Positions 53,133-64,000 of a stretch of DNA of 64,000 bases are shown here, one piece after another. A program made the position numbers and the translations under genes. Source of the stretch: Hyperoplus lanceolatus (taxonomy: Eukaryota; Chordata; Actinopteri; Uranoscopiformes; Ammodytidae); NCBI GenBank assembly GCA_026929865.2, contig CM049408.1:2294001-2358000 (forward strand). The letters run 5' to 3'. Numbering within the stretch: the first letter of the stretch is position 1; every line of letters starts with the position of its first letter. The notes beneath the pieces are model-generated. The model did not search any database. It was not told the DNA's origin and saw only the letters and a list, made by a program, of their open reading frames with translations.

Positions 53133-53661
53133 TAGGGGTGGGAATCTCTTGGCATCTCACGATTCGATTCGATTCCGATTCAGAGGTCAACGATTCGATT
53201 CAAAATCGATTTTAAATGCATCTTAATGCAAAACATTTTTTATGTACATACCCATGTGTGAATTTCAAAAATATATTTATATGCACATCTGAGTTTGCTA
53301 ATCACTTCCTACTTTTGTGATGATCATTAAAGACAATCAACAGATGAATTGCCTTCTCTAATACTGTATTAAGAGAAAAGCTTTTCTTGTCACAAATATG
53401 ACTTTCTATGAACAGTGCAATAATCAATGCAGCTTGCATTTCAACACAATATGGAAGTATGTAAAAACTAAACCGATTCAGTTTTATTTTATTTCTAATC
53501 TCGTAAATCATGTTTCTATAGGATTTCTATTCTATTATCTATAAAGATAAAGCCGGTGCAGGTCATGGGTTTGCTGCTCTCAGCCCTTTTGAAGCAACTT
53601 TGGAAACAACTCGCACATGTGTGGTGTGCATGCGCAATGGCGCAGGAAGTTTTAGTATTTA

Positions 53662-53709
<48 letters not shown>

Positions 53710-53794
53710 GATTATTAACTTTTCTGAATCGATTCAGAATCGTCCGAGAGAGAATCGATATTAATCGGAAAATCGATTTTTTTTCCCACCCCTA
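53133..53794. mobile_element. hAT-like non-autonomous element, 662 bp
   Basis: The ends TAGGGGTGGGAATC and the complement of TTTTCCCACCCCTA, with the 8-bp duplication GTACTCAC (53125-53132 and 53795-53802) intact. Subterminal gattcgattcgattcc repeats and an internal A run (53663-53707) are present. The intact duplication suggests a fairly recent insertion. Confidence 0.9.
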
Positions 53795-54185
53795 GTACTC
53801 ACCTCACATTTGTGATGCGATAAAGCATTAAAGCATGCCTATGTGCAACAGTGCATGGTAATCTGCTCTTTTGATAGCTGTTAGCTGTTCGCTTCAGAAA
53901 AAAGTACATATGAGTATATTTTCATATCCATGTTGTCCATCCAAGTGTAATTTGTGGCCAATGAATATAGTGATGGCAACCAGCCAGTTTAGATATTCAG
54001 ATATCTTGCTCCAGAAAGAAAGTAGAAAATAAAAGCTTCCCAGAGAATCAGCAATATAGTCATGTGATTTCACAATAATGTAGTCATGTGATTTTATTCA
54101 TTCAACTGGTGTTTTAGGTTGATTTAAAGAAAACTGTAAAGATGGTGTATGGAGATGCATGTATTGGATGTTTCCATTATGGTAA

Positions 54186-54360
54186 ATGGACTTGACTTAT
54201 TACACGCTTTTTAGCCGATTTTCTCCGCGCCAAAGTGCTTTACATGTCTTACCACATTCACACATGCACTCATACACCGATGGCAGTAGCTGCCATGCAA
54301 TGCGACCTTTGAACCATCGGGAGCAATTTAGGGTTCAGTGGGCAAGTCTAAAAAATAGAA
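54186..54360 (-). mobile_element. SINE 3' fragment
   Basis: Reverse complement of the 3' part of the tRNA-derived SINE at 26318 (shares atcgggagcaattta, gaaccatc and aagtgctttacat). No tRNA head. Confidence 0.65.
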
Positions 54361-54610
54361 AATTAAAATAAGAATATTGTGTAGTTTTTTTTTTTTATCT
54401 CTGAATAAGAAATTGACTATGACTTCTGATTGGAATACACCTTTTAATGAAGTTTGATTCATTGCAGATCATGCACTGGTTTGTCTTATTTCAACCTAAA
54501 CTACAACTGACACAAGAAGTACAAAGTCAAGTCACCCACACAATACATTTTCAAATAAAAGCCTGGATGGTTTTTGATCTAAGTCCAGCCTGCTGTCCAT
54601 GTCCTATTAG

Positions 54611-54742
<132 letters not shown>

Positions 54743-55137
54743 TTCACATGCATACTACCAGCCTCACTGACAACATAATGACACAGGGCTCTGCACATTT
54801 TGTGTGTGGAACATGAAGACAATTTGTTGAGCATGCTTGCAGGTTGGTCCGTGTTCTAACCTTTGCACAGCTGGCCAGATGTTAGAGGACAATAACTGCA
54901 GTGCAGAGCTGGTGTAGAAGATAAGATGAAAAAGAATAGACAAAGGCAAGGAAAAAATCATTTCTTGTATTCACTGGTTGGCTGGCGTTATCTTCAGCAT
55001 AACAAAAGAGCTTTGTTTGGAGTCGTCACCTTTGGCTCTTTCCCGTCCAAATTAAAGGTATGATTCTATGTTTTACAATGGTAACACACAGCAACTAGTA
55101 CTCACTGTACTCAGTCTATTCTCATCCTCACTCATGG

Positions 55138-55260
<123 letters not shown>

Positions 55261-55633
55261 TGCTGTTCATCTACATGCCCCTTATTTTAAAATGTGTATG
55301 TGTGTGCATGTATACATGTGCTGAGTCAAAACCGCCTAGTGGCAATTCAGGATGACACACACACACACACACACCAGACTACTACGGACAAATGAGAGAG
55401 AGCATAGTGTAGAGATGATTTTAGTGAAGTATCTGTCAGGAGGCCTTAGGCCCTTGCCACCCATCCTGCGTCTACCTCTGGAGCGCGTCTGCGTCTGTTA
55501 CTGCTGCACCTCTCTCTCTGTTGTCGACCACACATGGAACGTCTCAACTGCCCTGTTTTTCTACATAGAGTTTTCATCGATAATTCCAATTAATATGAAG
55601 TTGTTTCATGTCATTTTATGATACAAATAAAAC

Positions 55634-55760
55634 ACTAGACACCCCCCCCCCCCCTGACGCCGATTTGCGTGTCGACGCATGTCCAGGCGCTTGTACATTG
55701 ACTTTGTATGTAATCTTGACGCGCGCCAGTGTGCAATGTGTTCGTACCTTATCGCAGAAA
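55634..55760 (-). mobile_element. Fragment related to the GAACACACCGCAC MITE family
   Basis: Contains tacattgactttgtatgtaatcttgacgcg and ccagtgtgcaatgtgttcg, which resemble the right end of the element at 30299-32646 (attgactttgtatgtaatctcg, cagtgcggtgtgttcgcag). The left side begins in a C run (55641-55653). Confidence 0.5.
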
Positions 55761-56586
55761 AATAAGTCTGACGCAGACACGCAGTAGACGCTGGATGTCT
55801 GTATATTCCGCTGTTCCACATTGTTCTCTTGGCTGACACAATAGAACAAACGGCACAGTGCCTTTTGACTTGTGTATTCTTCAATTCAAGTATTCTAAAT
55901 GAGGCTTTGTGATAATATAAACTTGAAGTTCATTCTTTCTTGGTTTAAGTTCTTTAAGGAAAAAGAAAACAGTCAAAGCGGAGGCGTCCTTTTCATCAGG
56001 AACATCTGTTTGGGAGTGTTCCAAATCAAACACTGTGTCACTCATGTTCCTTTACATTGATGGGCAATGTATTGAATTCCTACAGATTCAATGTAAACCC
56101 TGCAATGTGGAAGATTATATTATATACGTCAGAATTAGAATAACAACATGGCCAAGTAGATATTGAAATGGGTACCTTTTTTAAAAAATACTATCAAGAC
56201 GGTTACATTGAAGGCACTGGTGGAAAATAAAAACAACAACAAATAAAGTTAGGCTTGAAAAAAAGTAAAGTTACCCTCATGAAAAATTAGAAAAAGCCAA
56301 ATGGAGAAGCTTAAATGTAGAATTGTAAAGGGTTTATCTACCAATGAGACTAATCCTGCATATTCTTTTCTCATTAAAAACTCCACCTGGAAAGGAAGAT
56401 TAAGCCTCTGAGCCTGTGGGAGAGGTTTCAATTCCAAACAATTGTGAAGTCTTTTGTATTAGCAGTATAATAATAAAGCTTTGTTGCAGACACAGGTCTA
56501 TATATCACATATATGCAGTGTAACAAGGAGATACACAAATACATAGAAATGAAATGAATGAATTACATATTGGCCTATAGGATATA
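55760..56586. other. Intergenic stretch, nothing recognised
   Basis: AT-rich sequence without exon-like frames or clear repeats. Confidence 0.5.
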
Positions 56587-57185
56587 TAGCCTGGCTCCGC
56601 CCGCCTACCTACTTCCGCTTAATTTTCATTTAACTTCAGTTGTCAGTCTGGTGCTGAAGTGTATTCATGGGTTCCTTCTCCAGCCAGACTTTTGGCTGTC
56701 CAATCAGCGAACAAAGCGAGTGGCTGAAAACGATGACGTCGAAGTCACGCTCCAGTTTCAGTTGAATGCTGCGTTCCAACTTCCTTCATACTCGGAACTC
56801 GGAGATTTCCGACTTGGTAGTTCCGAGTTTCGACCTGTCTGTGTTCCAGCGCATCTGCTCGGGAAAGTACGGACGCCTAAAACCTTTCTCATCCAGATAA
56901 CTAAACGTTAGGCTCTAGCAAGTTACCGTTGCCAGGTACCGGTAGATTCATAAACTACAATATGTAGTGAAGTCGGAAATTTCCGAGTTCCCTGTCCCGA
57001 CTGGAACGCACCGTCAGAAGCCGGCTCATGACATACGTCACAACAAACGTTATGCGATTGGTTGGCTGATCCAGAGTGGCACTGAGCAGACCCGCCTCCA
57101 TGTGAGTGAACGTTTGCCAATTACAGCAATTCCAGACCTTCTGTACAAATGAAATGAAGTACGATCGTCTGGTTGGACTAGGCTA
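56587..57185. mobile_element. TAGCCTGG-type MITE, copy 3
   Basis: Starts TAGCCTGGCTCCGCCCG and ends GGTTGGACTAGGCTA. The duplication TAGGATATA flanks it (56578-56586 and 57186-57194). About 600 bp, collinear in reverse with copy 1 (shares ggaaatttccgag-type words and tatgcgattggttgg). Confidence 0.88.
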
Positions 57186-57828
57186 TAGGATATACAGGCT
57201 ATTGCACCAATGCCGTCTTTAACCGAGACGTGTATCTATAGCAGCTTTTCAGAGGGCTGACTAAGGCTTCAATTATATTGTTCTCTGACTTTTCCAGGCG
57301 ACACATAAAACTAAACATCAGTTTTCGTAAGAGGGCCTCACAGCTCCTAAGCTTAGGTTATAGCTTTAGAACAGTGAGTGTGTTTAGGAGACAGTGTCAT
57401 GCCTACCATCCACCACTAGGGAGCAGATAAACATGACGTAAGGGTAGAGAGAGTGTGGATTCATTGTGAGCTTCACATCACAACATTGTCCTGCAGACAG
57501 CAGCTATATGAGACGGAAGCAGGGTGGTTGACGTGACGCTCCATTTTTATGTTCATGGTGTCAATTATAAATACAAATTTAAAATATTTAATTAAAATAT
57601 CTGTTTTTAAATACAGTTTAATCTTCCAGAACTAATACATCTGCAAGTATTGAGCATTATTATTCAAATATATAAATATTTTGTTTTAAACATGACATTT
57701 GTCCACTGGCGTGACTGTCCGGGGTAGAGTTGCTTATCTTAAAGGTACCGTAATTAAATGAAAAATAGGTCTAAATACATTAAAATACTTGAATATATGG
57801 TATAGTAGTGTTAACTTAATGAAACTAT

Positions 57829-57953
57829 GGGCCGGTTTCGCAGACATGGATTAAGCCTAGTTCTGGAATAAATTGTACTTTCAATGGACAATCTCCATTC
57901 AAAATTCCATTTAGTCCAGGACTAGGCTTAATCCATGTCTGTGAAACTGGCCC
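57829..57953. mobile_element. 125-bp palindromic MITE
   Basis: The left arm gggccggtttcgcagacatg then gattaagcctagt pairs with actaggcttaatccatgt then ctgtgaaactggccc. Almost the whole element is stem. Confidence 0.9.
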
Positions 57954-58559
57954 TAAATGTTATAAGTCTTAAGGTCCCCATTTACAATTATTATGACGCA
58001 TTACATTTTGTCCGCAAAACTGGTGTCCACCTGGTGTGATGCTATTTTGTAGATATAAATTGGGCATTCATTTGGGCACCCTATTAACAAGAGGGGCCCT
58101 TCCTCATCCAGGAAGTACAGTAGACCTCACTGGAGCACATGAACTGCACACAAGGTGAGTTCTGTCTCAAATATTTTCGTAACATTGCTATTTCCGTGCA
58201 CTGTTGGAAATGGGATCCATTCTGCAGTCCTTTGGTGTGACGTAATTTAAGTATTGATCTGGACATTTTCATCCATTTAAATTGATAGACTATTGAAAGT
58301 AATGTAAACCTTAACACTGTTAGTCAGGATTGAAGACTGTCTCTCATATAGCTAGGCCGCAAACTGTCCTTGATCTTGAAAACGTCCACTGGTGTGACAG
58401 CATTGTCCTATAGTGTGACATGAAATCAGCGTCACACTAGTGGCTGTCACACCAGTGGACTTAGGCTCTATCAACGGGTACAAAACCATCACTCTCTCCC
58501 TCCTAACCTCCCTCCCTCTATTCTAACCTCCCTCTAACCTCCCTCCCTGCCCCTTATCC

Positions 58560-60060
58560 CTCCTGACCTCCCCCCAAACGCCCTCACCGTCTACTGGGCT
58601 CTGGATAATGGTGTCCTCCGTGACTTCTCACTACGCACAGTTTTTGTTGACGACATACTCATCTTCTCTTGCTCTCAAGAGGAACATATCCAGCATGTTA
58701 AACAGCTGCTACAAAGACTGGAGAACAAACTCATCGTCCAAGCGTTGAAGTGCAAGTGTCATGTGGATTCCTTGGATTTCCTGGATACGTCATTGAGCGA
58801 GGGCAGGAGAGGACGGATCCCGAGAAGGTCCAGGCAGTGGCATAGTGGCCTCAACCTAGACCCTGATTGCAGCTCCAGCACTTTTTGGGCTTTGCACATT
58901 TCTATCAAAGGTTTGTCAGAGATTATAGCCGAGTTGCAGCCCCCCTCATTAGGCTCACCTCTCCGGCTGTCCCCTTCTCGTGGACCCCCAAAGACGAAGC
59001 GGCGTTCACTGAGCTGAAGGGGCGGTTCACTTCAGCCCCTATTCCCACTCATCTCAACCCTGCTCTGCAGTTCATGGTCAAGGTAGACGCTTCAGACTCC
59101 GGAGTGGGGGCGGTCCTCTCACAACACTTCACCGAGGATCTCTTGCTTCATCCCTGCGCCTTCTTTTCCAGATATCTGTCACCTGCGGAGCACAACTATG
59201 ACGTCAGAAACGGAATTGCTGCCGTCAAGTTGGCGCTTGAAGAGTGGAGGCATTCGATGGAGAGGGGAGAAATTCCCTTCATGGTGTGGACCGATCACAT
59301 GAACATGGCCTCTTCAGTCTGCCAATTGTCTCAATTCCCGCCAAGCACACTGGGCATTCTTTGGCCCATTCAACTTCATTATGACTTATTTCCCCGGTTC
59401 CAGGAACCCGATGCCTTGTCACAACAGTTTTTCCTCCGATCAGGTCTCCATGCTTCCAGACACCATCCTACCCTATGGCTGTGTGGTAGGGGCAGTCAGG
59501 TGGGAAATTTAGACGCAGATCAGGGACGCACAGAGGGAACAACCTGATCCAGGCATGTTTGTGCCAAGCTCAGTCCACACCACGTTCCTCAAGTGGGTGC
59601 ATAATTCTTGTTTCGCTTGCCACCCGGATGTCAACCGCATCCTGTCCCTGGCTAAACGTCACTTCTGGTGGCCCACCATGGAGACTGGCACGCGCACCTT
59701 TGTACTCGCATGTACATTTTTGCGCCCGCAATAAGTCCTCTCATCAACCCCTCTCAAGTTTGCTCCGTCCCCTCCCTGTTCCTGGTCGCCCGGAGGAATC
59801 CCTTATCCTGGAGCACTCACCTTTCATGGATTGAATATTCCCACAACACCCTGTCAAGCGCAGCTACCGGTATTTCTCCATTCGAATGTTCCCTTGGCTA
59901 TCAACCACCTCTGTTCTCAGCACAGAAGAGCGACATTGCAGTGCCTGCCCGCTCTGATTCCTGCCCACCTGCACGCTACCTCCCTTGTTGGCCTTCCACG
60001 CCCCTGCCTTGCCGTCCCCGCGGCTCGCCCTGCCCTGCCCCCCTTGGCTTTTGCTTTATA
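58560..60060 (+). mobile_element. Ty3/Gypsy retrotransposon fossil, pol region, broken
   Basis: Reading on the plus strand, it contains a reverse transcriptase part (FVDDILIFS), an RNase H part near 58867-59400 ([20 protein letters not shown]) and integrase-like sequence to about 60060. These are the Ty3/Gypsy pol parts in the usual order. No gag and no LTRs were recognised beside it. It carries several breaks, cannot be functional and appears moderately old. Confidence 0.88.
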
Positions 60061-60261
60061 AAGAAAGCCTTCTCAACACCATTCCTCCTTCTGAACGTAA
60101 CAAGAAAAGTAATAAGCCAGGTCAATTGTATGTCCATGTTATCTTGCTAAATGTTATGGTGGCCTCCAAGTCTTTTTTCTGGGAATGTTAGTTTCTTCTT
60201 CTTTATTCTGACTTTATTGTTCAAATAAAAAATGTAACTTGAATTTGTAACTTTATTTTAA

Positions 60262-61429
60262 AGCTGCAGTTGAGAGTTTCAGCCGTTGGGATTCCAACGG
60301 CTGTTTTCCCAACGCTCTACCTGCTGTAGCTCCTCCCTCCGAACGACAGCTATGCGCGTTCATGTGAATTGAGTTACATTGACAGGAGACAAACACCATG
60401 TCCGAGGTGATTAAACATTAGTAATGATAACTACATACGTACATATTGAGCATACATTTTAATCACAGACATACCATGTATGTTAGCTTAAAATCATTGT
60501 AAGTGTGCTGGTAGGCCTAACAAAAGTAGCTGTAACAGCCAGGCAAGATAGCAAACTATTGTAACAGAGCGGAGAGGTGTGTGTGTGTATCTCCTACTAT
60601 ATGCTCCTGCTCTGACCGCAGCTGGGAGGGGCTGCTCGGGGCTGCTGCGCGAGGAGCGGGCTCCGTGTCAGTGCTCCCGCTGCTCGTTGAGAAGAGGTGA
60701 TACTTGCTTTGGCGAAAAAAGTCACCAATAACACCAGAAAAAAAAGCTAGATTTGTCGCTTGTCGCTGTTTTGAAAAAAAAAGTCGCCAGGGGGGCTGAT
60801 AAGTCACTAAATATAGCGACAAAATCGCTTTGAGTTGGCAACACTGAGCACAGGACGAGGGCTATATAGGGCCAGCGGACATCCTGCTGCTAGCGGCAGG
60901 CAGCCTAGGGGCAGAGGAAGGGGACGAGGTCGCGGTCGGAGAGGTCTTGATGTGATAGAGCAAGAAGACATGGCCGGTGTACTTTTTTTCGATCTCTCTC
61001 CGTCTCCCTTTCAGCAGTTAACTTTTCAACATTCGTCTTTCCTCGTTTTTTTGCTGTCTTAGCGGTGTTAGTTGTTGGTATCCTGGGAATGGTAAATTGA
61101 GGGTTCGTTTGTGAAGACATTGCTACTCGCTGTCCGCCGTAGTAGCCTAGTACCAAACAGTAGGCTAGTGTCAGACTGCTAGGGTTGTGAATGCTCACGC
61201 AACTGACGCATCAGCCAAGGTCCCACAGCCAATAAGAACGGAGAATCTGGCCTCGCCCTGATTGGTCAAAATTAACATGAGCGGTGGCAATTTTGGGGGG
61301 CAGCACACAGAGGCAGGGGGGAGCAAAGTGATAAAAAAATATTTTCAGACCACTTCACCTACATATAGCTAGATGGCTATTATGACAGTTTTGCCAAATA
61401 TTACAGTAAAAAAACTCTCAACTGCAGCT
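60262..61429. mobile_element. TTAA-type (Kolobok-like) non-autonomous element, 1168 bp
   Basis: Perfect ends AGCTGCAGTTGAGAGTTT and AAACTCTCAACTGCAGCT, flanked by TTAA (60258-60261 and 61430-61433). It includes a CpG-rich middle and an Arg/Gly-rich open frame near 60890-60960 that is not a recognised gene. Confidence 0.88.
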
Positions 61430-61929
61430 TTAATTAATTTTTAATTAATTTTGAAAAATAAATAATAAATGAGACTTTGTACAAAACAGGGGCTTACCGG
61501 TACTTGTTGTTGTCCAATTGTGTGACGGAATGTCTTGTGGTGTGAAAAACTGAATTATAGTGGAAAAGCCATTTTACTGCACAAATTCATGTTAAAAGTA
61601 TTGAATAGTGTAATAATGATATCATCACTATGCACATATAAGGATAGTATGAAGCTTCATTAGGTTTTATACTAATTATAATGAATATAATGCAAACGTT
61701 TGGGTAAAGTCCCTATGTGTACATCTTATAGTAGCATAATAACATGATTGGGAATTTTTATTGGTTACTTTTGATGTGGGAATATTATTAGGACAAATTG
61801 ATAAGGATTGTGCATATTTGTCTAATCTGTTATACAATCTCTGAATTAAATATTAACATTTAAAATGATGTCACACCAGTGGACAATAATTATTGTGACT
61901 GCCACACAAAAAAGGTAATAAAATGCTAA

Positions 61930-63960
61930 ATAAATAATGGATTAAAAAGGGACATATTCAGTTTTGAGTTATTCACATATTAAGCAATATAATTATATGT
62001 CATTTGACATGCATTTTAGAAATATATTTTTTTCCACTTTGAGTTCACGTCAACAACACAGCATCCTGTGCCATCACAGACCAGAGTGATGAACAGAGTG
62101 GGTTGTGTCGATGGGAGTTCTTCTTCACTGTCGGTCTGAGAGACTGTTGTTAACAATATATGAGTCTGTGTGTAAAACTGATCCATTATTCACACACCCA
62201 GCGCTGTCGTGTGTGTGCATGCAGGTGAAAGTAGCTGGTCAAGGGCAGTGTGTGTGCGTGTGCGTGTTTGAAGGTGATAAGTACTGTCTGTCCCAGGAGG
62301 TGTAGCACGGCTGGAGGACAGACAGAGGAAACTAGACTCACAATGGATTATGGATTTCTTTGTCTATCACTCAAGGAAAAAGAGCCTCGATATCTGACTG
62401 CGTTTCTTCTTCCCCTGCCTCCTCAAATGCCTTCTACTCTGTCCACTCACCCTGTCAACATTGCTTTCTTATAAGGTCATACATAGTTCAGGATTCAAAG
62501 GACTACTAAGTAGTAGCTCGTACAGTTACGCACATGTAAATACAGAGTGATACAAACATTATTCAAAATGCTTCCCTTCCATCTATTCTTCTCCCTTTCA
62601 TTTCACCTCAATCCATGTCACTTCAATCCACTATAAACATCTGAACAAAAAGATGTCACGCCCATTTATGCATGCACAACACACAACACAGTCTTGTCAG
62701 TAGTTCAGTTCAAATGGCAATTTAGCGGGGTAATTAAAGCAAGTATGGTGTCCTTGAGCTAATAAACCGTCCCTAAATATAGAAAATGTAAGTCGCTCCA
62801 TAATGTCATGAATAATGTTTAACCTATCGTTTTAATATTAGAGGCTATGGTTGCAATACGTTCTTTTTTTTTATTATTAAATACTTGTCCGCTCTTGATT
62901 CAAAATTCAATCTTTTAGTGCCCAAATATATTGTCACAACATCAAATGGAATATAAATTTGGAATATAAATTTTAAATATGCCAGTAAAATGTGAGAAAT
63001 GTAACATTTTGGGCACTACCAAAAACATGTATTTCTATCAGCTTGTCCTCATTGAGAGGAGGATAACTAACATAAGAGAACCACTGATGAACAGCACTGT
63101 CTCCACTTAAGTGTAAGGGTCAACTTGATCTGCATTCCACTATAGTGCTGTCCGTAATGGAAAACCTTCTGTGTGGACTGAAATGAATGGATCCGATCTT
63201 TAGACACTGCACCATGTTTTAATATCGCCTTAATGAATGGCAGAATTGGGTGTTGGCAGTTCACTCCCTTTTGTACTGCTTTGTAGTCGCTTTGAATTGT
63301 AACATGTTCAATGCATCCAGTCGTACATAAAGATCAATGTTGCTGCTTTTAAACAAATATTTAGCCTGGACCAGATCTTTCCTGACACTCCTTAGCCAGT
63401 CAGTCAACCCAATCTGCAGCCACGGATATTCTGTAAGGTTTCTTTTGGTTTGAAATGAAATTGGCCTACATGTTGTGGAACACACAGCTGCCCCTGTTTC
63501 TACTGCACATTCAATATTTCATGGATCCATCTTTTTGCACCTTGAGACAATGGGAAGTGTCACCAGCAGCAAAGTAGTGATGGCAAAAAAAGCATATTCT
63601 AATCCCATGTGAGATGATGTTCCTTCATCTAGCGCCAACCTGCTGTCACACATCTCTGCCTTTGGACACATTTCAACAGAGTTTTTGAAACGTGCCAAAA
63701 AATCCATAGTTTGGACTTGTGACTGACGCCGGGCCCACATTGAATGCGGAAGTGGCTCACACGCTGCACTCCTTACATTGGGCGTTTTGGTCCCCATCAA
63801 ACTGGATAAACAAACACATAATTACGGTTGTTTGAATGCATTTTTTGAATACAAACATTGTAAATTCATGAGGTCTGCACTTTCGGAGCTGACTGGCCCT
63901 GAGATATTCGCTCCCAGTGTCTCCAACCAAATGATTTTAGGAGAGCTGTGGTGTGGACCA
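61930..63960. other. Intergenic stretch, no gene recognised
   Basis: AT-rich. Minus-strand frames at 63067-63264, 63261-63485 and 63519-63800 are of moderate length, but I recognised no domain in them and saw no linking splice sites. Confidence 0.4.
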
Positions 63961-63964
63961 GAGG

Positions 63965-64000
63965 CAGGGGTTGACACTAAGGTTTCAAAATAGGGCAAGT
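63965..64000. mobile_element. Start of a second CAGGGGTTGACAC hAT-like element, cut by window end
   Basis: CAGGGGTTGACACTAAGGTT then tcaaaatagggcaagt is nearly identical to the left end of the element at 7729. The remainder is outside the window. Confidence 0.8.

Larger units (their letters stand above)
57701..61884. repeat. Dispersed 15-bp motif GTCCnnTGGTGTGAC, about ten copies
   Basis: Sense copies at 57701, 58024 (one extra base), 58227, 58384, 58405, 61512 and 61532; reverse copies at 58431, 58446 and 61870. The copies at 58384, 58446 and 61870 are identical. Paired copies sit 15-21 bp apart. The two clusters are separated by the Gypsy fossil and the TTAA element, so they may have been one cluster before those insertions. 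Confidence 0.75.

Noticed and set aside
53663-53707. Poly(A) run considered as the tail of a processed pseudogene
   Set aside because: It lies in the middle of a hAT-like element with intact ends and 8-bp duplication, and no gene sequence precedes it.
60835-61062. Arg/Gly-rich open frame resembling an RGG-box protein
   Set aside because: It lies wholly inside a TTAA-type transposon, has no splice or homology support, and the RG run comes from a short GC-rich stretch.
63067-63800. Three consecutive minus-strand frames considered as a gene
   Set aside because: No recognised domain, no convincing splice sites between them, and average composition of intergenic sequence. Left as unidentified.

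Overview
The window looks like teleost fish nuclear DNA. It is AT-rich and intron-rich, full of long (AC/GT)n tracts, Tc1-like transposons, hAT-type and TTAA-type DNA transposons with MITE relatives, L2- and L1-type LINEs and tRNA-derived SINEs, and its one complete gene has vertebrate exon structure. All calls come from reading the sequence by eye. No database search was run, and family names for repeats are provisional unless a diagnostic feature is stated.

Host genes. (1) At 976-1741 (+) lie the last two coding exons of a DAAM-type formin: the end of FH2, a charged helix and the autoinhibitory DAD. Earlier exons lie to the left, and a long 3' UTR may reach an AATAAA near 6.1 kb. (2) From 7152 to 33020 (+) there are 14 coding exons of a TAK1 (MAP3K7) kinase, about 507 aa. 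All catalytic and activation-loop residues are intact and the TAB2/3-binding C-terminus is present. The N-terminal serine-rich leader is missing and the linker is shorter than in human TAK1. (3) At about 50.5-50.85 kb there is a GC-rich, CRE-containing, exon-like block ending in a good splice donor. It may be a noncoding first exon of the next gene downstream; bach2 is a guess from human gene order only.

Repeats. The DAAM 3' region holds a Tc1-like element (1900-4145) with a second, fold-back Tc1-like element inside it. The TAK1 introns hold hAT-like, Harbinger-like and TTAA-type elements, a fold-back repeat, two SINEs, an apparent solo LTR and, in intron 10, an L2-type LINE (20.3-24.95 kb) carrying three separate DNA-transposon insertions. 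From 35 to 50 kb there is a mosaic: a Tc1-like element holding an L1 piece and a MITE; an L1-type LINE holding an L2-like LINE; an LTR-like block; a 246-bp CA tract; and a 2.4-kb TTAA element with exon-like segments. From 52 to 64 kb there are further MITEs, a broken Ty3/Gypsy fossil (about 58.56-60.06 kb), another TTAA element, and a cluster of a 15-bp motif, GTCCnnTGGTGTGAC, that matches no family I know.

Links between the parts. Two microsatellites sit at TAK1 splice sites: a (TG)n tract replaces most of the region upstream of the exon 13 acceptor, and a (CA)n tract starts 15 nt after the exon 10 donor. Both could affect splicing of the regulatory C-terminal part of the kinase. I found no rRNA genes, functional tRNA genes, CRISPR arrays or bacterial features.
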